Of a stretch of 64,000 nucleotides of DNA, positions 54,047 to 63,958 are shown in pieces. The notes below the pieces were generated by a model. That model was not told the DNA's origin and ran no database searches. It saw only the letters and a list, made by a program, of their open reading frames with translations. Where the stretch lies: the NCBI GenBank assembly GCA_021771025.1, contig JAETPW010000006.1, positions 1-64,000 of the forward strand. Reading direction: 5' to 3'. Positions within the stretch are counted from its first letter, which is position 1, and every line of letters begins with the position of its first letter. Made by a program: the position numbers and the translations under genes. Source of the stretch: Clostridiaceae bacterium. Its GTDB lineage: Bacteria; Bacillota; Clostridia; TANB77; CAG-508.

Positions 54047-55042
54047 TCATTTGTTACATTTTTTCTCATTCAATCCTATTAGTGCTACTTCTAATCCATA
54101 CCCTTCTTTTTCTGCACGATAAGAATGAATTTGGTTACTATGACACATACTACAAATTCCGCAATCAATAATGTTTTCTGGTTTTAGCCCTTGTTTCTCT
54201 AACATCATGCGGTTTAATTTTGCCGTATCAATTTTCCATTTTTGAATTTTACCTTGTTCACTTGTTTGCTCTTTTTCTTCATTGCTTTGCTTATTTTCTT
54301 CTTTCTGGTCTTTCTCTTGGTTTTGCTTTTGTTCTTTTTCATTGTCTTGTTTTGGGTTTTGTTGTTTAGTTTCTTTATCGTTTTCTGATTGTACTTTTAC
54401 TAACCAATTTTGCGTTTTTCCCCATTTTCCAAATTGGCTCACAAACAGGTCTTTTACTTCTTCTCCTACTTCAAAATGACACATACGTATACTAGGAGAA
54501 AGGCAACAAATGATGTTTTCTGGTTGGCAAGCAAATTCTGTTTTCATTTTTTCTACTGCCTTTTCTGCTATTTTCTGGGCAGTTCCTCTCCATCCAGAAT
54601 GTACATTAGCAATTGTATTAGTTACTGGATCATAAAAAAGCAGTAGTAAGCAGTCCGCATTGGTTGTGGCTAATAATGTATTTTTTTGCTTAGTTATCAA
54701 TCCATCTGTTTGGTTATATGTATTTAAATTCCAATCTGGCTCATTATCCTTTTCTTTTGTGGTGAATATTTTTATTTCGTCTGTATGATCTTGATTTGGT
54801 TTGACGATTTGGTTTGTTTTCCATCCAATCGCTTTCATTAGTAAATCATAATCGTTTTTCCTTGCTCTATATTCTTTTTCATCTAATGGCTCTTGATTTG
54901 GTTTAGCTGTACGATAATTTACGTTTATTCCTAAGGAATACGCATGAGTAAGTTTATCTTCAAAATCTAATAATCGACGAAATTGCAAAAATTCTACTCC
55001 ATCTTTTACCTGATGAATTACTTGATCATTTGATAAATCCAT
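54047..55042 (-). CDS. pgeF: Purine nucleoside phosphorylase-like YfiH/LACC1 family protein
   Basis: Formerly polyphenol oxidase/laccase domain; family members act on purine nucleosides or on misincorporated peptidoglycan residues. 331 aa. Metal-binding motifs are present: NADCLLLLFYDP, NVHSGWRGTAQKI, CGICSMCHSNQIHSYRAEK. The region about residues 205-260 is a highly charged Gln/Glu/Lys/Asn insertion of ~55 residues absent from usual members, explaining the extra length. Start ATG 55042; the upstream 55043-55265 gap holds no gene. Confidence 0.9.
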   Translation of the reverse strand: MDLSNDQVIHQVKDGVEFLQFRRLLDFEDKLTHAYSLGINVNYRTAKPNQEPLDEKEYRARKNDYDLLMKAIGWKTNQIVKPNQDHTDEIKIFTTKEKDNEPDWNLNTYNQTDGLITKQKNTLLATTNADCLLLLFYDPVTNTIANVHSGWRGTAQKIAEKAVEKMKTEFACQPENIICCLSPSIRMCHFEVGEEVKDLFVSQFGKWGKTQNWLVKVQSENDKETKQQNPKQDNEKEQKQNQEKDQKEENKQSNEEKEQTSEQGKIQKWKIDTAKLNRMMLEKQGLKPENIIDCGICSMCHSNQIHSYRAEKEGYGLEVALIGLNEKKCNK

Positions 55043-55265
55043 AATTTTTCTTTATCTGTTAATTTTAAAAACCAACAGATTTCCTCCTTCTATCTTTTTA
55101 ACTTCTAGAGCACACTAAATTCAAAATTACTCAATACACTTTTACACAAAAGTAGCTCCCTCATCAAAACCACAATCCAGTAGCAATCCAATAATAATAA
55201 AAATATTTTTTTATCACTCATTATCATAAAAACGATAATAGTATAGAGGTCATATCTAAACTAAA

Positions 55266-58200
55266 TTATTCTAATCTATTCTCTGCTCTCCGCAATTCTT
55301 CTCTCATCCTACTTAGCACCTTTTCCTTCGTTTCATTTAGCAAAAACTTACATTTATTCCCCGGTAAATTTCGGTCAAACCCACAAATACTATGATAAGC
55401 ACAATAATCGCATGGTTTCTTTCCCTTTTTTTGATATGGATGAATCTCTATTTTCCCGGTTAATATTTCTTTTGCTATATCTTTTATTGTTTTTTGAATA
55501 TATCGTTGCAAAATGCCAAATTCCTCTTCTTTTACCCCATTTGTTCTTTGCTGATTAATCCCTCCTGAAGTGGTAATGGCTGCCGGAATGATTTGTGATG
55601 TTTTTCCTTCTTTTATTTCATGATCGTGCATCTGAATTACCTGTACATCAGCTAAAATGAGACCTTTCATTTTAAAGTTAGCACGAATTTGTTTCTCAAT
55701 CTCTTCTTCTGAAATCTTTTGATCGGCTTTTACCATTTGTTCAAGTAAACTAAAATATAAAATTCCTGCTGGTAATAAATCTTTTTCTTCACAGGCAACG
55801 TCTAAATAGGTTAATAACTGAATTTGTAAACCTGCATATACTTCATTTAAATCGATATTTTTGGCTGATGACTTATAGTCGATGATTCTCACATAGGTTC
55901 CTTTTTCTCCTTTGGCTGTATCAATTCGGTCAATCTTTCCCGTAATTTCTATGCGTTTACCATTCTCTAGGGTGATGACCATAGGAGGATAGTCTGATTT
56001 TTGACCAAAAGAAACTTCTGTGCCTTGTATTTCAAAGTCGCTATGAACTAGGCTTTCTATCATATATACTAAGGCTTTACTCACTATACGTTTTAATCGC
56101 CTCACTAAAATTTTAACACTAGCGGTTTCTTGAAAACGATATTTTTTTTGGCCGGCTAAGATTTCGTTTACTATTTCTTCTACCAATTTTTGAATTTCTT
56201 CTTGGTTTTCTAGTAATTCTGGTAGGGGTATTTCTTTTTCGTTTACTCGTTCAAAAAATAAATCAATGATTTCGTGCATAAATGATCCTGTGTCAAAAGT
56301 TTCTATTCTTAGCATTTCTTTTTCTTTTAGGCGTAATCCATATTGTAAATAATAAGAAAATGGGCAGTTTTGAAAGCGTTCCATTTTAGAAATACTTGTA
56401 GTTAATGTGTTTCCATATAATTTTTGGATCATATTTGATTCTATGTTTTCTGGCAGATTGGTGAAGCTTAGTCCTGCTAAATCTTGCTTTAATTTTGTTT
56501 TCCAAAAGCTTTGACTTTGGTAATAATGATACACTTGTTTCCACAGGTTATCCATTGGTTTTCCTTCTTTTTGTTCCATGATTTTTTCGAGTAAAATAGG
56601 ATAAGTTCCTGTTTCGTTTATGATTTCGTCTTTTCTTTGTAGCCTATCACTTTGTTCTTTTAGTGTTGGGAACATTTTTTGCATTTGGTAAATGAGTACT
56701 GATGGTCTTAATGATTTCCCTTCTCCATCAGATAGTCGATAGGATAGATATAACTTTTCTTCTGCTGTACTAAAGGCTTTATATAAATTAAAGTTTTCTT
56801 CGTATAGGTTTTCTTTGCTACTTTTGGCTAAGGCTATTCCTTCTTGTTTTAAGATTTCTCTTTCTTCTTCTCCTAAAAATCCTTCTTCTTTTTTTACGCT
56901 TGGATAATTGCCGTCATTTAAGCCAATAATAAAGATTACTTTTACTTGATGGCTTCTGGATCGTTCTACATCCCCTACGGTAACTTGGTCTTGTGTTCCT
57001 GGAATTTTGCCTAGTCCACTATTGGTTAGCCCCATTTTTACGATCTGCGAAAATTGGTCTATGGTTACCTTTTTTTCTCCTAATAGAGCTACCATTTCAT
57101 CAAAAAGGGTTAGAATAATTTCGTAACTAGTTTTTAATTCACTAGCTAGTTCTGGTTTTCCTTTTTCTTCTAATTTTCCTCTTTTTTTCTTTACTTTTTG
57201 TTCTATTTGCTGATCGATAAGTAGATTCATGGTGGCTTTCGCCATTCCTTTGATGTTTTTTTCTTCACTACATTCTTTTTTCCAGCGTAGAAGAGGCGTT
57301 ACAATTTGCTTTCTTAAGGTTTCCCAATGTTCTACTTCTTGCTTTTTCTTTTCGTCTTGGCTTTCATAGGTAAATTCTCTTTTCCATTTATTTTGCTTGA
57401 TTCCCCATTTTGTACAATAATTTTCTAATCGATAACGGTCCTCTTCTTCGATGTCCACAAAACCAGTTTTTAGGTAGTGAAATACCGATTCTTGAGTAAA
57501 GTTTCGCGATAGAATTTCAAAAATGCTAAGCAAATATTGAATGACTGCATTTTGACTTAATTCTCTTTTTTCATCAATAAAAACAGGAATTTTATATTCG
57601 GGAAAGATGGCTCTAATGAGACTGGCATCTTTTTCCATGGTTTTGGTGATAATGGCTATTTCTTGGTAGCGTATTCCTTCTTGTTTTACTAATTGATGGA
57701 TTTTTTTGGCTATTTGTTCTATTTCTGCATAGGCATTTTGGCAGAGAGATAATTCAATCTGTTCTACTTTTTCTAAATAGCTTGCTTGGTTTGCTTTTCC
57801 CCAGTTTTGTTCAAGCCATGAAAGTTCTTTTGTTTTAAATCTTAATGTTTCTTTTAGATATACTGGCTGTTCTAAGTGTATATTCTCTTGTTTGGCAAGT
57901 TCTGTTAAGCGACTGGCAGTTTCTTTGTTAGCATAAAAAATATCTTGTTCTGGTAGAGAAGATGAAAGCAAACTATCTGTACAAATGGTGACATTAATTT
58001 GTTTCGCTTGTTTACTTAAGGCTTTGATGATGTTGTATTCTTGAAAGGTAAACCCTGAAAATTCATCTAAATAAAATACACATTCTTTCCCAAATTCTGT
58101 TTGTTCTAGAACTTCACTTAATTTTGTTAAATCATCTGTTTCGTCTTGATAATTGGCTAGCATTGCTTTTTCGTATTGTTCATAAAGGATAAGAATATCT

Positions 58201-58649
58201 TCTAATTTTGTTTTTAAATATCGATTTTCTGTTTTTTCTTGTTCTGCTTTTAACTCTTCTATGCTTACTCCATGTTTTTTCAGTTCGGTTATTGTAGTTA
58301 TGGCAAGATCTACATTTTCTTCTGATTTTCCTAAAAAACGCAGGTTCTTTTTTTGTTCTTGCAAAAGAGAAAACATGAGCATGGCTTTTCCACTTTTGGT
58401 TAGTTTACTTCTTTTCTCGCCTACTTCGGCTAGTACTCGTTTTGCCATTCGACTAAAAGTGATGACTTCTGCTTTGATCACCGCTTCTGTTTGTATGGCT
58501 TCCATTAATTTCTTTTCCGCAGTAAAGGAAAACTGTTCTGGTGTGATGATGTAAATTTTCTTTTCTTGTGTTAAACGTTTCGCTACTTCTTGAAAGCAAT
58601 AAGAACTTTTTCCACTTCCTGCTCTACCATAGATTATTCTTAACCCCAT
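55266..58649 (-). CDS. addB: Helicase-nuclease subunit AddB
   Basis: Subunit of the AddAB double-strand break repair complex. 1127 aa. Walker A GRAGSGKSSYC (8-18), degenerate UvrD-like helicase core, and a C-terminal RecB-like nuclease (GKIDRIDTAKGE, VRIIDYKSS with catalytic Asp and Lys) with the Fe-S Cys cluster (first Cys in FQNCPFSYYL, last three in CDYCAYHSICGF). The C-terminus contains an in-frame CGG codon (55290). addA, usually the next gene, is absent: pgeF follows, so addA must be elsewhere or missing. Confidence 0.93.
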   Translation of the reverse strand: MGLRIIYGRAGSGKSSYCFQEVAKRLTQEKKIYIITPEQFSFTAEKKLMEAIQTEAVIKAEVITFSRMAKRVLAEVGEKRSKLTKSGKAMLMFSLLQEQKKNLRFLGKSEENVDLAITTITELKKHGVSIEELKAEQEKTENRYLKTKLEDILILYEQYEKAMLANYQDETDDLTKLSEVLEQTEFGKECVFYLDEFSGFTFQEYNIIKALSKQAKQINVTICTDSLLSSSLPEQDIFYANKETASRLTELAKQENIHLEQPVYLKETLRFKTKELSWLEQNWGKANQASYLEKVEQIELSLCQNAYAEIEQIAKKIHQLVKQEGIRYQEIAIITKTMEKDASLIRAIFPEYKIPVFIDEKRELSQNAVIQYLLSIFEILSRNFTQESVFHYLKTGFVDIEEEDRYRLENYCTKWGIKQNKWKREFTYESQDEKKKQEVEHWETLRKQIVTPLLRWKKECSEEKNIKGMAKATMNLLIDQQIEQKVKKKRGKLEEKGKPELASELKTSYEIILTLFDEMVALLGEKKVTIDQFSQIVKMGLTNSGLGKIPGTQDQVTVGDVERSRSHQVKVIFIIGLNDGNYPSVKKEEGFLGEEEREILKQEGIALAKSSKENLYEENFNLYKAFSTAEEKLYLSYRLSDGEGKSLRPSVLIYQMQKMFPTLKEQSDRLQRKDEIINETGTYPILLEKIMEQKEGKPMDNLWKQVYHYYQSQSFWKTKLKQDLAGLSFTNLPENIESNMIQKLYGNTLTTSISKMERFQNCPFSYYLQYGLRLKEKEMLRIETFDTGSFMHEIIDLFFERVNEKEIPLPELLENQEEIQKLVEEIVNEILAGQKKYRFQETASVKILVRRLKRIVSKALVYMIESLVHSDFEIQGTEVSFGQKSDYPPMVITLENGKRIEITGKIDRIDTAKGEKGTYVRIIDYKSSAKNIDLNEVYAGLQIQLLTYLDVACEEKDLLPAGILYFSLLEQMVKADQKISEEEIEKQIRANFKMKGLILADVQVIQMHDHEIKEGKTSQIIPAAITTSGGINQQRTNGVKEEEFGILQRYIQKTIKDIAKEILTGKIEIHPYQKKGKKPCDYCAYHSICGFDRNLPGNKCKFLLNETKEKVLSRMREELRRAENRLE

Positions 58650-58756
58650 GTTTTCTTTCTTGTTAGTTTTGTTCTCCTAACAATTTCTCCCTGCTTACTT
58701 GATTTAGGTTTTTTGTCAGGTTTTACCTATAAACCTAATATTAATGCTTTATCCTA

Positions 58757-59641
58757 TCAACTTACTTGCTCATTTTCCCTTCGCCAATAAAATAGATATT
58801 GTTGAGCAAGCCCTGCTAAACTCCCAAATTTTTCTTGTGCTAATGCTTGTATTTGCTTTTGGCTTACGTTTTCTTCTTGTGGCTGATGAAAATACAGATC
58901 ATTCATCACTCTTCTTACCCATACATCAATGGGAAAGACTTCCCAGCGTTTTAATTCTGAAAATAGTAATATGCAATCTGCTACTTTAGGTCCTACTCCT
59001 GATAAACGTAATAATTCATTTCTTACTTCTTGTGTTTGTGAATTTTTTACTAGTTCTTCTAATACCATTTCTTGATTTAGTACCATGTGTACTGTTTCAT
59101 AGATTCGTTTATCTCTAAACCCTAGGCCTAATTTACGGTATTCTTCTATGGAAACCTCTTTTAGTTCTTCTGGAGTAGGAAATGTGTAATAGGATTTTCC
59201 TTGCCATTTTATTTCTTTGCCATAGTTTTCTGCTAATCGTTTGATGATTCCTTTAATTCGTGGAATATTGTTGTTTGCTGAAATAATAAAAGAAATGATT
59301 GTTTCCCATAAGTCTTGATTTAGTATACGAATCCCTTTTCCAAAGGCGATGCTTTTTGCCATTGTTTGATCGTTTTGTGCTAATTTGGTTTGAAGTGATT
59401 CATAATCACGATCTAAGTCAAGATATTTACTTATTTCTGATTGTGCATTACCATTTTGAAAAATTCCTTTGACGATAATGGTGTTTTTTTCTTCTTTTAT
59501 TTCTGCTACATTTTCTCTCCATATTCCTACATAACTTCCTTCTTGATTTTCTTCCCAACGAAAGCACTGCCCACAGGTGAAGATATCTTTTGCTTTGAAG
59601 TTACTTGGTTTTTGTATTTTGATGATTTGTTCGTTTGGCAT
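58757..59641 (-). CDS. ogg: 8-oxoguanine DNA glycosylase (OGG1-like)
   Basis: Bifunctional base-excision glycosylase. 294 aa, beginning with an N-terminal OGG domain (DIFTCGQCFRWEENQEG...) and ending with the HhH-GPD domain. Catalytic Lys in the hairpin GVGPKVADC and catalytic Asp in PIDVWVRRVM; NNNIPRIKGIIKRLAE contacts DNA. Located upstream of addB on the same strand, about 110 bases away. ATG 59641 with weak SD. Confidence 0.92.
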   Translation of the reverse strand: MPNEQIIKIQKPSNFKAKDIFTCGQCFRWEENQEGSYVGIWRENVAEIKEEKNTIIVKGIFQNGNAQSEISKYLDLDRDYESLQTKLAQNDQTMAKSIAFGKGIRILNQDLWETIISFIISANNNIPRIKGIIKRLAENYGKEIKWQGKSYYTFPTPEELKEVSIEEYRKLGLGFRDKRIYETVHMVLNQEMVLEELVKNSQTQEVRNELLRLSGVGPKVADCILLFSELKRWEVFPIDVWVRRVMNDLYFHQPQEENVSQKQIQALAQEKFGSLAGLAQQYLFYWRRENEQVS

Positions 59642-59932
59642 TTTTCTAGTATATGTTAGCTTTTAAATCCAACATATTCCTCCTTTCGTCGTATTGGTAA
59701 ACAATGTCATTTTTTAAATTTAATGTTTTTGGTGCTTCTTTTGCCGTAAATAAATTCCTTTCTATTCTATCAAATAAACAGGTTTTTCACAACAAATGTA
59801 AAGCTAGTTTTTCCTTTTATTTTCTAACCTTTAGTCTATCGTTCTTGTTTTTACTTGTTTTTTTGATGAATTAATCTAGTCTTTTATTTGCACAAAGTAA
59901 ACTACCATTTTTTGTTTTTCTCTAAACTTTTC
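59642..59932. other. Divergent intergenic region
   Basis: Contains no recognisable gene or repeat; separates ogg from the GGDEF gene. Confidence 0.4.
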
Positions 59933-59961
59933 TTGTCAAACATCATAAAATGTGATATTAT
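59933..59961 (+). promoter_or_regulatory. Sigma-A type promoter
   Basis: TTGTCA (59933-59938), 17 bases, TATTAT (59956-59961), followed by AGAGGGGGAA and ATG 60010. Confidence 0.65.
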
Positions 59962-60009
59962 GTAACTAGATATAAATGTTAGTATGAAAGTAGAAGAGGG
60001 GGAATTTCC

Positions 60010-61729
60010 ATGAAATCTATTCATCGCATTTTAGAACAAGTGGATCGTTTTTCTTGTTCTAAGTTTTCACATGTTCGTTCTAAACCCTACCTTCATCATA
60101 TTGTTTTACCCAGTTTATCTTCTTCTACTTTTTCTGATTATGCCATTATTTATCTTGATTTTAATGGCTTAAATGAACTTAATTCTGAGTTTGCAGAACT
60201 TGATGGAGATAAGGCTATCGAAAATTCTTTATGTTTTATTGAACACCACTTAATGGACCATGGTTATCAGCCACGTCTTTTTCGTGATGGTGGAGATGAG
60301 TTTGTTTGTGTTGTGTCTGGAGATCATATTCAAAATTTATCTCCTCTTTTAGAGCGTATATCTTATCAATTACATAGTCTATCACTTTCTAAACCTGATG
60401 GAGTTCCTCCTCCTTATTTGTCTATTTGTCATGGAATTGCTTATTCTCATGAGTCTTCTTTTCCGGGAGATGTGTATGGGAAAGCTGAAAAACGTGAGGA
60501 ATCTCTTAAATTATTACATAATTTGCATTTACCTACTAGTTCTACCCAGCCTTTAACGGCTAAAAGTGACTTTTTTTCTAAGCTTTATGGTAAAGCAAGA
60601 AATGATACTCACAAATTTTTTACCAATTTTCGTTTTTCCGACCATGGAGAATTTCCTCTAGAAAAAATGAAACAATTGGATTAGGTATTATTGATTCAGC
60701 ATCTTCCTTATTTTCTGACCCTCAGTATTTAGAAGTGGTGAAAAAACGTTTTGCCTCTGAAGATAATTCTTATCATTTTACTCCTATTTTTGATGAAGAA
60801 GAAGCAAAGGTTTTAGATGAATACCTTACTCATACCAATTCTACAAGTGATTTATCTGTTCTTTTCCCTAAATTGGTTCGTTTTTTGGATTGCTTAATTC
60901 GTAGCTCTTGAGTGAAAATAAACAGAAATAAACATAGAAAGAGGCTCGTTTTTTGGATTGCTTAATTCGTAGCCCAGTTACTGGTCAATATAATCGTGAT
61001 TATTATGAAAATTATTTTCTTCCTAATATTATGGCTAACCCAATGATAAAACAAGGAAAATTAAGTACAATGATGTATAGTTTATCAGGTCTTAAAGATA
61101 GTAATCGACGTATAGGTCATACCGCTACTAATCCCTTTTTGCAAGAAATTGCTGACCAAACGAAAGAGAAAATTGAATCTGCTACTGCTGAACCTTTTGA
61201 TGACATGAATTTTTCCATTAATCCTTATGGTAGTTATTTTTTTGATTTGGGAAATGGTGATTTTGTGGCAGAACATTTTTATCAAGAAATAGATCGAGAA
61301 ACATTTCTTGCTACAACAGATATCTCTTGCCCTGCTAATTCTCAATTATCTATTTTTGCTGACTATCTGGTTACTGATGTTTCTGAGTTATCCTCTGTTT
61401 TACCTCTTTTGCAAAAAAATATTAGTGTGAGTAAGTTCGATTATTTACTTCAATTTTTGGATGACCCGAGAAAATTGAAATTTGCCATAGAAGAGTTTTT
61501 GGCTGAGGATTTTGATTATTATTATCTCTACCATGCTATTCCTAATGATAAAAATTCTACTAAACCTTTTGTGGATACTCTTTCTTCTCAGCAAGAATTT
61601 ATTGAAGTTATCTACCGTGCTTTTTTAGAAGAGACTTATTTGACTTGTGAACGTTGGAAACTAAAACAGAAAAAGCACAAACAAAATTCTTCGTCTCTCA
61701 TGAATGAAGATGATGATCTTGTTTTATAA
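60010..61729 (+). pseudogene. Double-GGDEF protein, broken by a deletion and a 68-bp insertion
   Basis: Probable cyclic-dinucleotide signalling protein. The first GGDEF domain (YAIIYLDFNGLNELN, then RDGGDEFVCVV) is intact. The frame stops at 60684 after a six-A run. Adding one A continues EKNETIGLGIIDSASSL through 60905, where CLIRSS meets TGA. From 60946 the sequence repeats and continues CLIRSPVTGQYNRDYYENYFLP, a second, degenerate GGDEF (DLGNGDF in the signature position). Removing 68 bases and restoring one A gives 1653 bases, exactly 551 codons. So both breaks are secondary. No membrane segment is evident. Real decay or misassembly cannot be told apart here. Confidence 0.75.
60878..60973 (+). 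repeat. 28-bp direct repeat flanking a 40-bp insert
   Basis: TCGTTTTTTGGATTGCTTAA followed by TTCGTAGC occurs at 60878-60905 and again at 60946-60973, with 40 A-rich bases between (CTTGAGTGAAAATAAACAGA...). Confidence 0.9.
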
Positions 61730-61733
61730 AATG

Positions 61734-61774
61734 AAAAGAGAATGTTCTTTGTTTAAATAGGACATTCTCTTTTT
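61734..61774 (+). terminator. Intrinsic terminator
   Basis: AAAAGAGAATGTTC and GGACATTCTCTTTT arms then TTATG; bidirectional in appearance, between convergent genes. Confidence 0.8.
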
Positions 61775-61806
61775 ATGATAATACTATTTTCTTAGAGTAT
61801 TATGAT

Positions 61807-62667
61807 TTATTCTCTTTTAAATCCTAATCCAAATACTTCTCTAGCATTACTAATGATAATAAAACTTTTTGGATCAATTTCTCTTGCGGTTTCTTTTACT
61901 CTTGCAACATCTCCTCGCGAGGCTGCACACATCAATACTAATTTATCGGTTCCGGTATACATTCCTTTTCCGTATAATCCTGTTGTTCCTTTTTTGATAT
62001 TTATTCCAATTTCTTTGGCAATTTCTTCGTTGTGATCTGAAATGATTAAAATTAATTTAGTAAAATAAATTCCTTCAAACATGATATCAATTATTTTTCC
62101 CATAATATAAATGGCTATCGCTGAATATAATCCTATTTCTATCTCGCGGAAAAAGATCATATTTAAAGTCACAATGACGACATCGATAATAATAATGACT
62201 TGTCCCATTCTTAAATTTGGTTTATAGCTTCTTGCTAAAAAGCTGATTAGATCAGATCCTCCTGTAGAAGAGTGACCTTTTAAGATAATCGCTGTTCCGA
62301 TCCCAATTAATATTCCTCCATAAATACACGCTAAAAATCGATCTTGTGTTAAGGCAGGAAGTTGGTCAATCATATCAATAAAAAACGAAAAACTTACCGT
62401 TCCAATGAGTGATTTGATGATAAAACTTCTTCCTAATTTTACCCATGCTAAGATAAATAAAGGAATGTTTAATACTAAGATGGTAGTTCCCATAGGAATT
62501 CCCATTAAATAATAGATAATGGTCGCAATTCCGGCTAATCCTCCTGAGGATAGTTGATTTGGTAACAGAAATAAGGATACTCCAATTGCCATAATGAGAG
62601 ATCCGATTATGGTTTCTATGATTTCTTTTATCACGATACGAAAATTGTATTTTTCTTCTATGTGCAT
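61807..62667 (-). CDS. YitT family membrane protein
   Basis: 286 aa. Five or so hydrophobic helices of the DUF161 domain (residues ~10-190, with LFLLPNQLSSGGLAGIATI and GHSSTGGSDLISFLAR) and a cytoplasmic DUF2179 domain (~195-286, GTTGLYGKGMYTGTDKLVLMCAASRGDVARVKE). Conserved in Firmicutes, function unsettled (transporter-like). ATG 62667; SD AAGGTGAG. Confidence 0.93.
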   Translation of the reverse strand: MHIEEKYNFRIVIKEIIETIIGSLIMAIGVSLFLLPNQLSSGGLAGIATIIYYLMGIPMGTTILVLNIPLFILAWVKLGRSFIIKSLIGTVSFSFFIDMIDQLPALTQDRFLACIYGGILIGIGTAIILKGHSSTGGSDLISFLARSYKPNLRMGQVIIIIDVVIVTLNMIFFREIEIGLYSAIAIYIMGKIIDIMFEGIYFTKLILIISDHNEEIAKEIGINIKKGTTGLYGKGMYTGTDKLVLMCAASRGDVARVKETAREIDPKSFIIISNAREVFGLGFKRE

Positions 62668-62731
62668 AAACTCACCTTAGTGGTAGTATTTCCTGATTTT
62701 GGTTAAAACATACCTCTTGCTATTTAAAAAT

Positions 62732-62893
62732 TAGGGAGCAGAAAAGTAGGGAGTAGAGAAGCAGGAAAGCAGGGAAAAGAGGGGACGCCCTTAATTTCCC
62801 TAGTGAAAAATTCACTAGGGAAATTAAGGGCGTCCCCTCTTTTCCCTGCTACCCTGCTTCTCCTGCTTCCTTACTTCTCTGCTTCCCTAATTT
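62732..62893. repeat. Large inverted repeat, GGGACGCCC family
   Basis: AGGGAAAAGAGGGGACGCCC and its complement meet across ATTTCCCTAGTG-AAAAA-TTCACTAGGGAAAT, with tandem GGGAGCAGAAAAGTA-like units on both outer sides. Fills the gap between yitT and the radical SAM gene. Same family as 7767-8046. Confidence 0.85.
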
Positions 62894-62902
62894 TCTATTT
62901 TT

Positions 62903-63958
62903 CTATTTTTCTTTAAAATCTTGATAGGTTTTGGTGATTTGGATTTTTGACTTTCCTTGCTTGATTGTTTTGTCTTGTTTTACGATTAATTCTACGTCAT
63001 ATAGTTCTTTTAATTTGGTTACATTTGCTTTTTTGTGCCCAATCACATTATTACTATCTATTGGATTTACCGTTACTTCTACTTCTTTTACTTTTACATT
63101 TAATTTTTTGATTTTTCCTACTATCGCATCATACCACATTTCTGATTCGACTAGTTGTCTGAATGCTGGATGAAATGGACCTGCTACAATTTCACTTTTA
63201 CTCGATGTTGGGTCTGCTATTTCGTCTGTGTTTTGTAAGCCTACACGAATAACGTCAATGTGATGATCAGCAAACATTCTGACTAGTTGTTTACTGGTTT
63301 CTACTGCTTGAACTAATGGTAGTGGATCATAGGTTCCTTCTTGGTATTCTTTTTCTAATTTTGTTCCTTTTAGGACAAGTACTGGATAGATGCGTATCAT
63401 TTTAGGTTTTAATTTGATTAACGCCTTGGCTGTGTTGATTTCGTCTATTCGTGTACTTTCTGGTAAACCTACCATCATTTGATGACCTAAGGTAAAGCCA
63501 TACCATCTGATTAGTTTTGAGGCTTTTTGCACTTGTTTGAAGTTATGCCCCCTTCCTGCTCTGGCTAAAATATAGTCATTTGCTGACTGTACTCCTAGTT
63601 CAATGGTTTTTACTTTGTATTTTTTTAAACGTTTTAATACCGTTTTATCGATGTAATCTGGTCTTGTTGAGATGCGAATACTATTTACTTTGCCTTGTTT
63701 TATGTATTCATAGGCACATTGTAAGAATTCTTCTTGTTTTTCTTCTGGAATTCCGGTAAAACTTCCTCCAAAAAAGGCAATTTCTTTTTCTGCTTCTATG
63801 TCATTGATTTGTTTTAATGTTTCTTCTATTGTTTTTTGCACTTCTTCTTTTGTCATCTCTTTTTTTTGCCCACTAATGCTTTTTTGATTGCAAAAAATAC
63901 AATCATTAGGACACCCTAAATGAGGAACAAAAACAGGAATGATATATTCTTTTTTCAA
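62903..63958 (-). CDS. Radical SAM protein, Elp3-like domain
   Basis: 351 aa. Radical-SAM cluster CPNDCIFC (residues 16-23, CX3CX2C), followed by EIAFFGGSFTGIP, RISTRPDYID and ELGVQSANDYILARAGRGH, matching the Elp3/YhcC-like coproporphyrinogen-type radical SAM group found beside rnc/smc in Clostridia. No acetyltransferase domain. The C-terminal region (~270-350) resembles a small KH-like/RNA-binding segment (SNNVIGHKKANVTKLKELYDVELIV), hinting at an RNA substrate. Near the window end but complete; 42 bases remain upstream. Confidence 0.88.
   Translation of the reverse strand: MKKEYIIPVFVPHLGCPNDCIFCNQKSISGQKKEMTKEEVQKTIEETLKQINDIEAEKEIAFFGGSFTGIPEEKQEEFLQCAYEYIKQGKVNSIRISTRPDYIDKTVLKRLKKYKVKTIELGVQSANDYILARAGRGHNFKQVQKASKLIRWYGFTLGHQMMVGLPESTRIDEINTAKALIKLKPKMIRIYPVLVLKGTKLEKEYQEGTYDPLPLVQAVETSKQLVRMFADHHIDVIRVGLQNTDEIADPTSSKSEIVAGPFHPAFRQLVESEMWYDAIVGKIKKLNVKVKEVEVTVNPIDSNNVIGHKKANVTKLKELYDVELIVKQDKTIKQGKSKIQITKTYQDFKEK

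Noticed and set aside
60878..60973. Programmed translational bypass (T4 gene 60 type) in the GGDEF gene
   Set aside because: Matching take-off and landing sequences exist, but the same gene also has a homopolymer deletion, so decay or misassembly is simpler.
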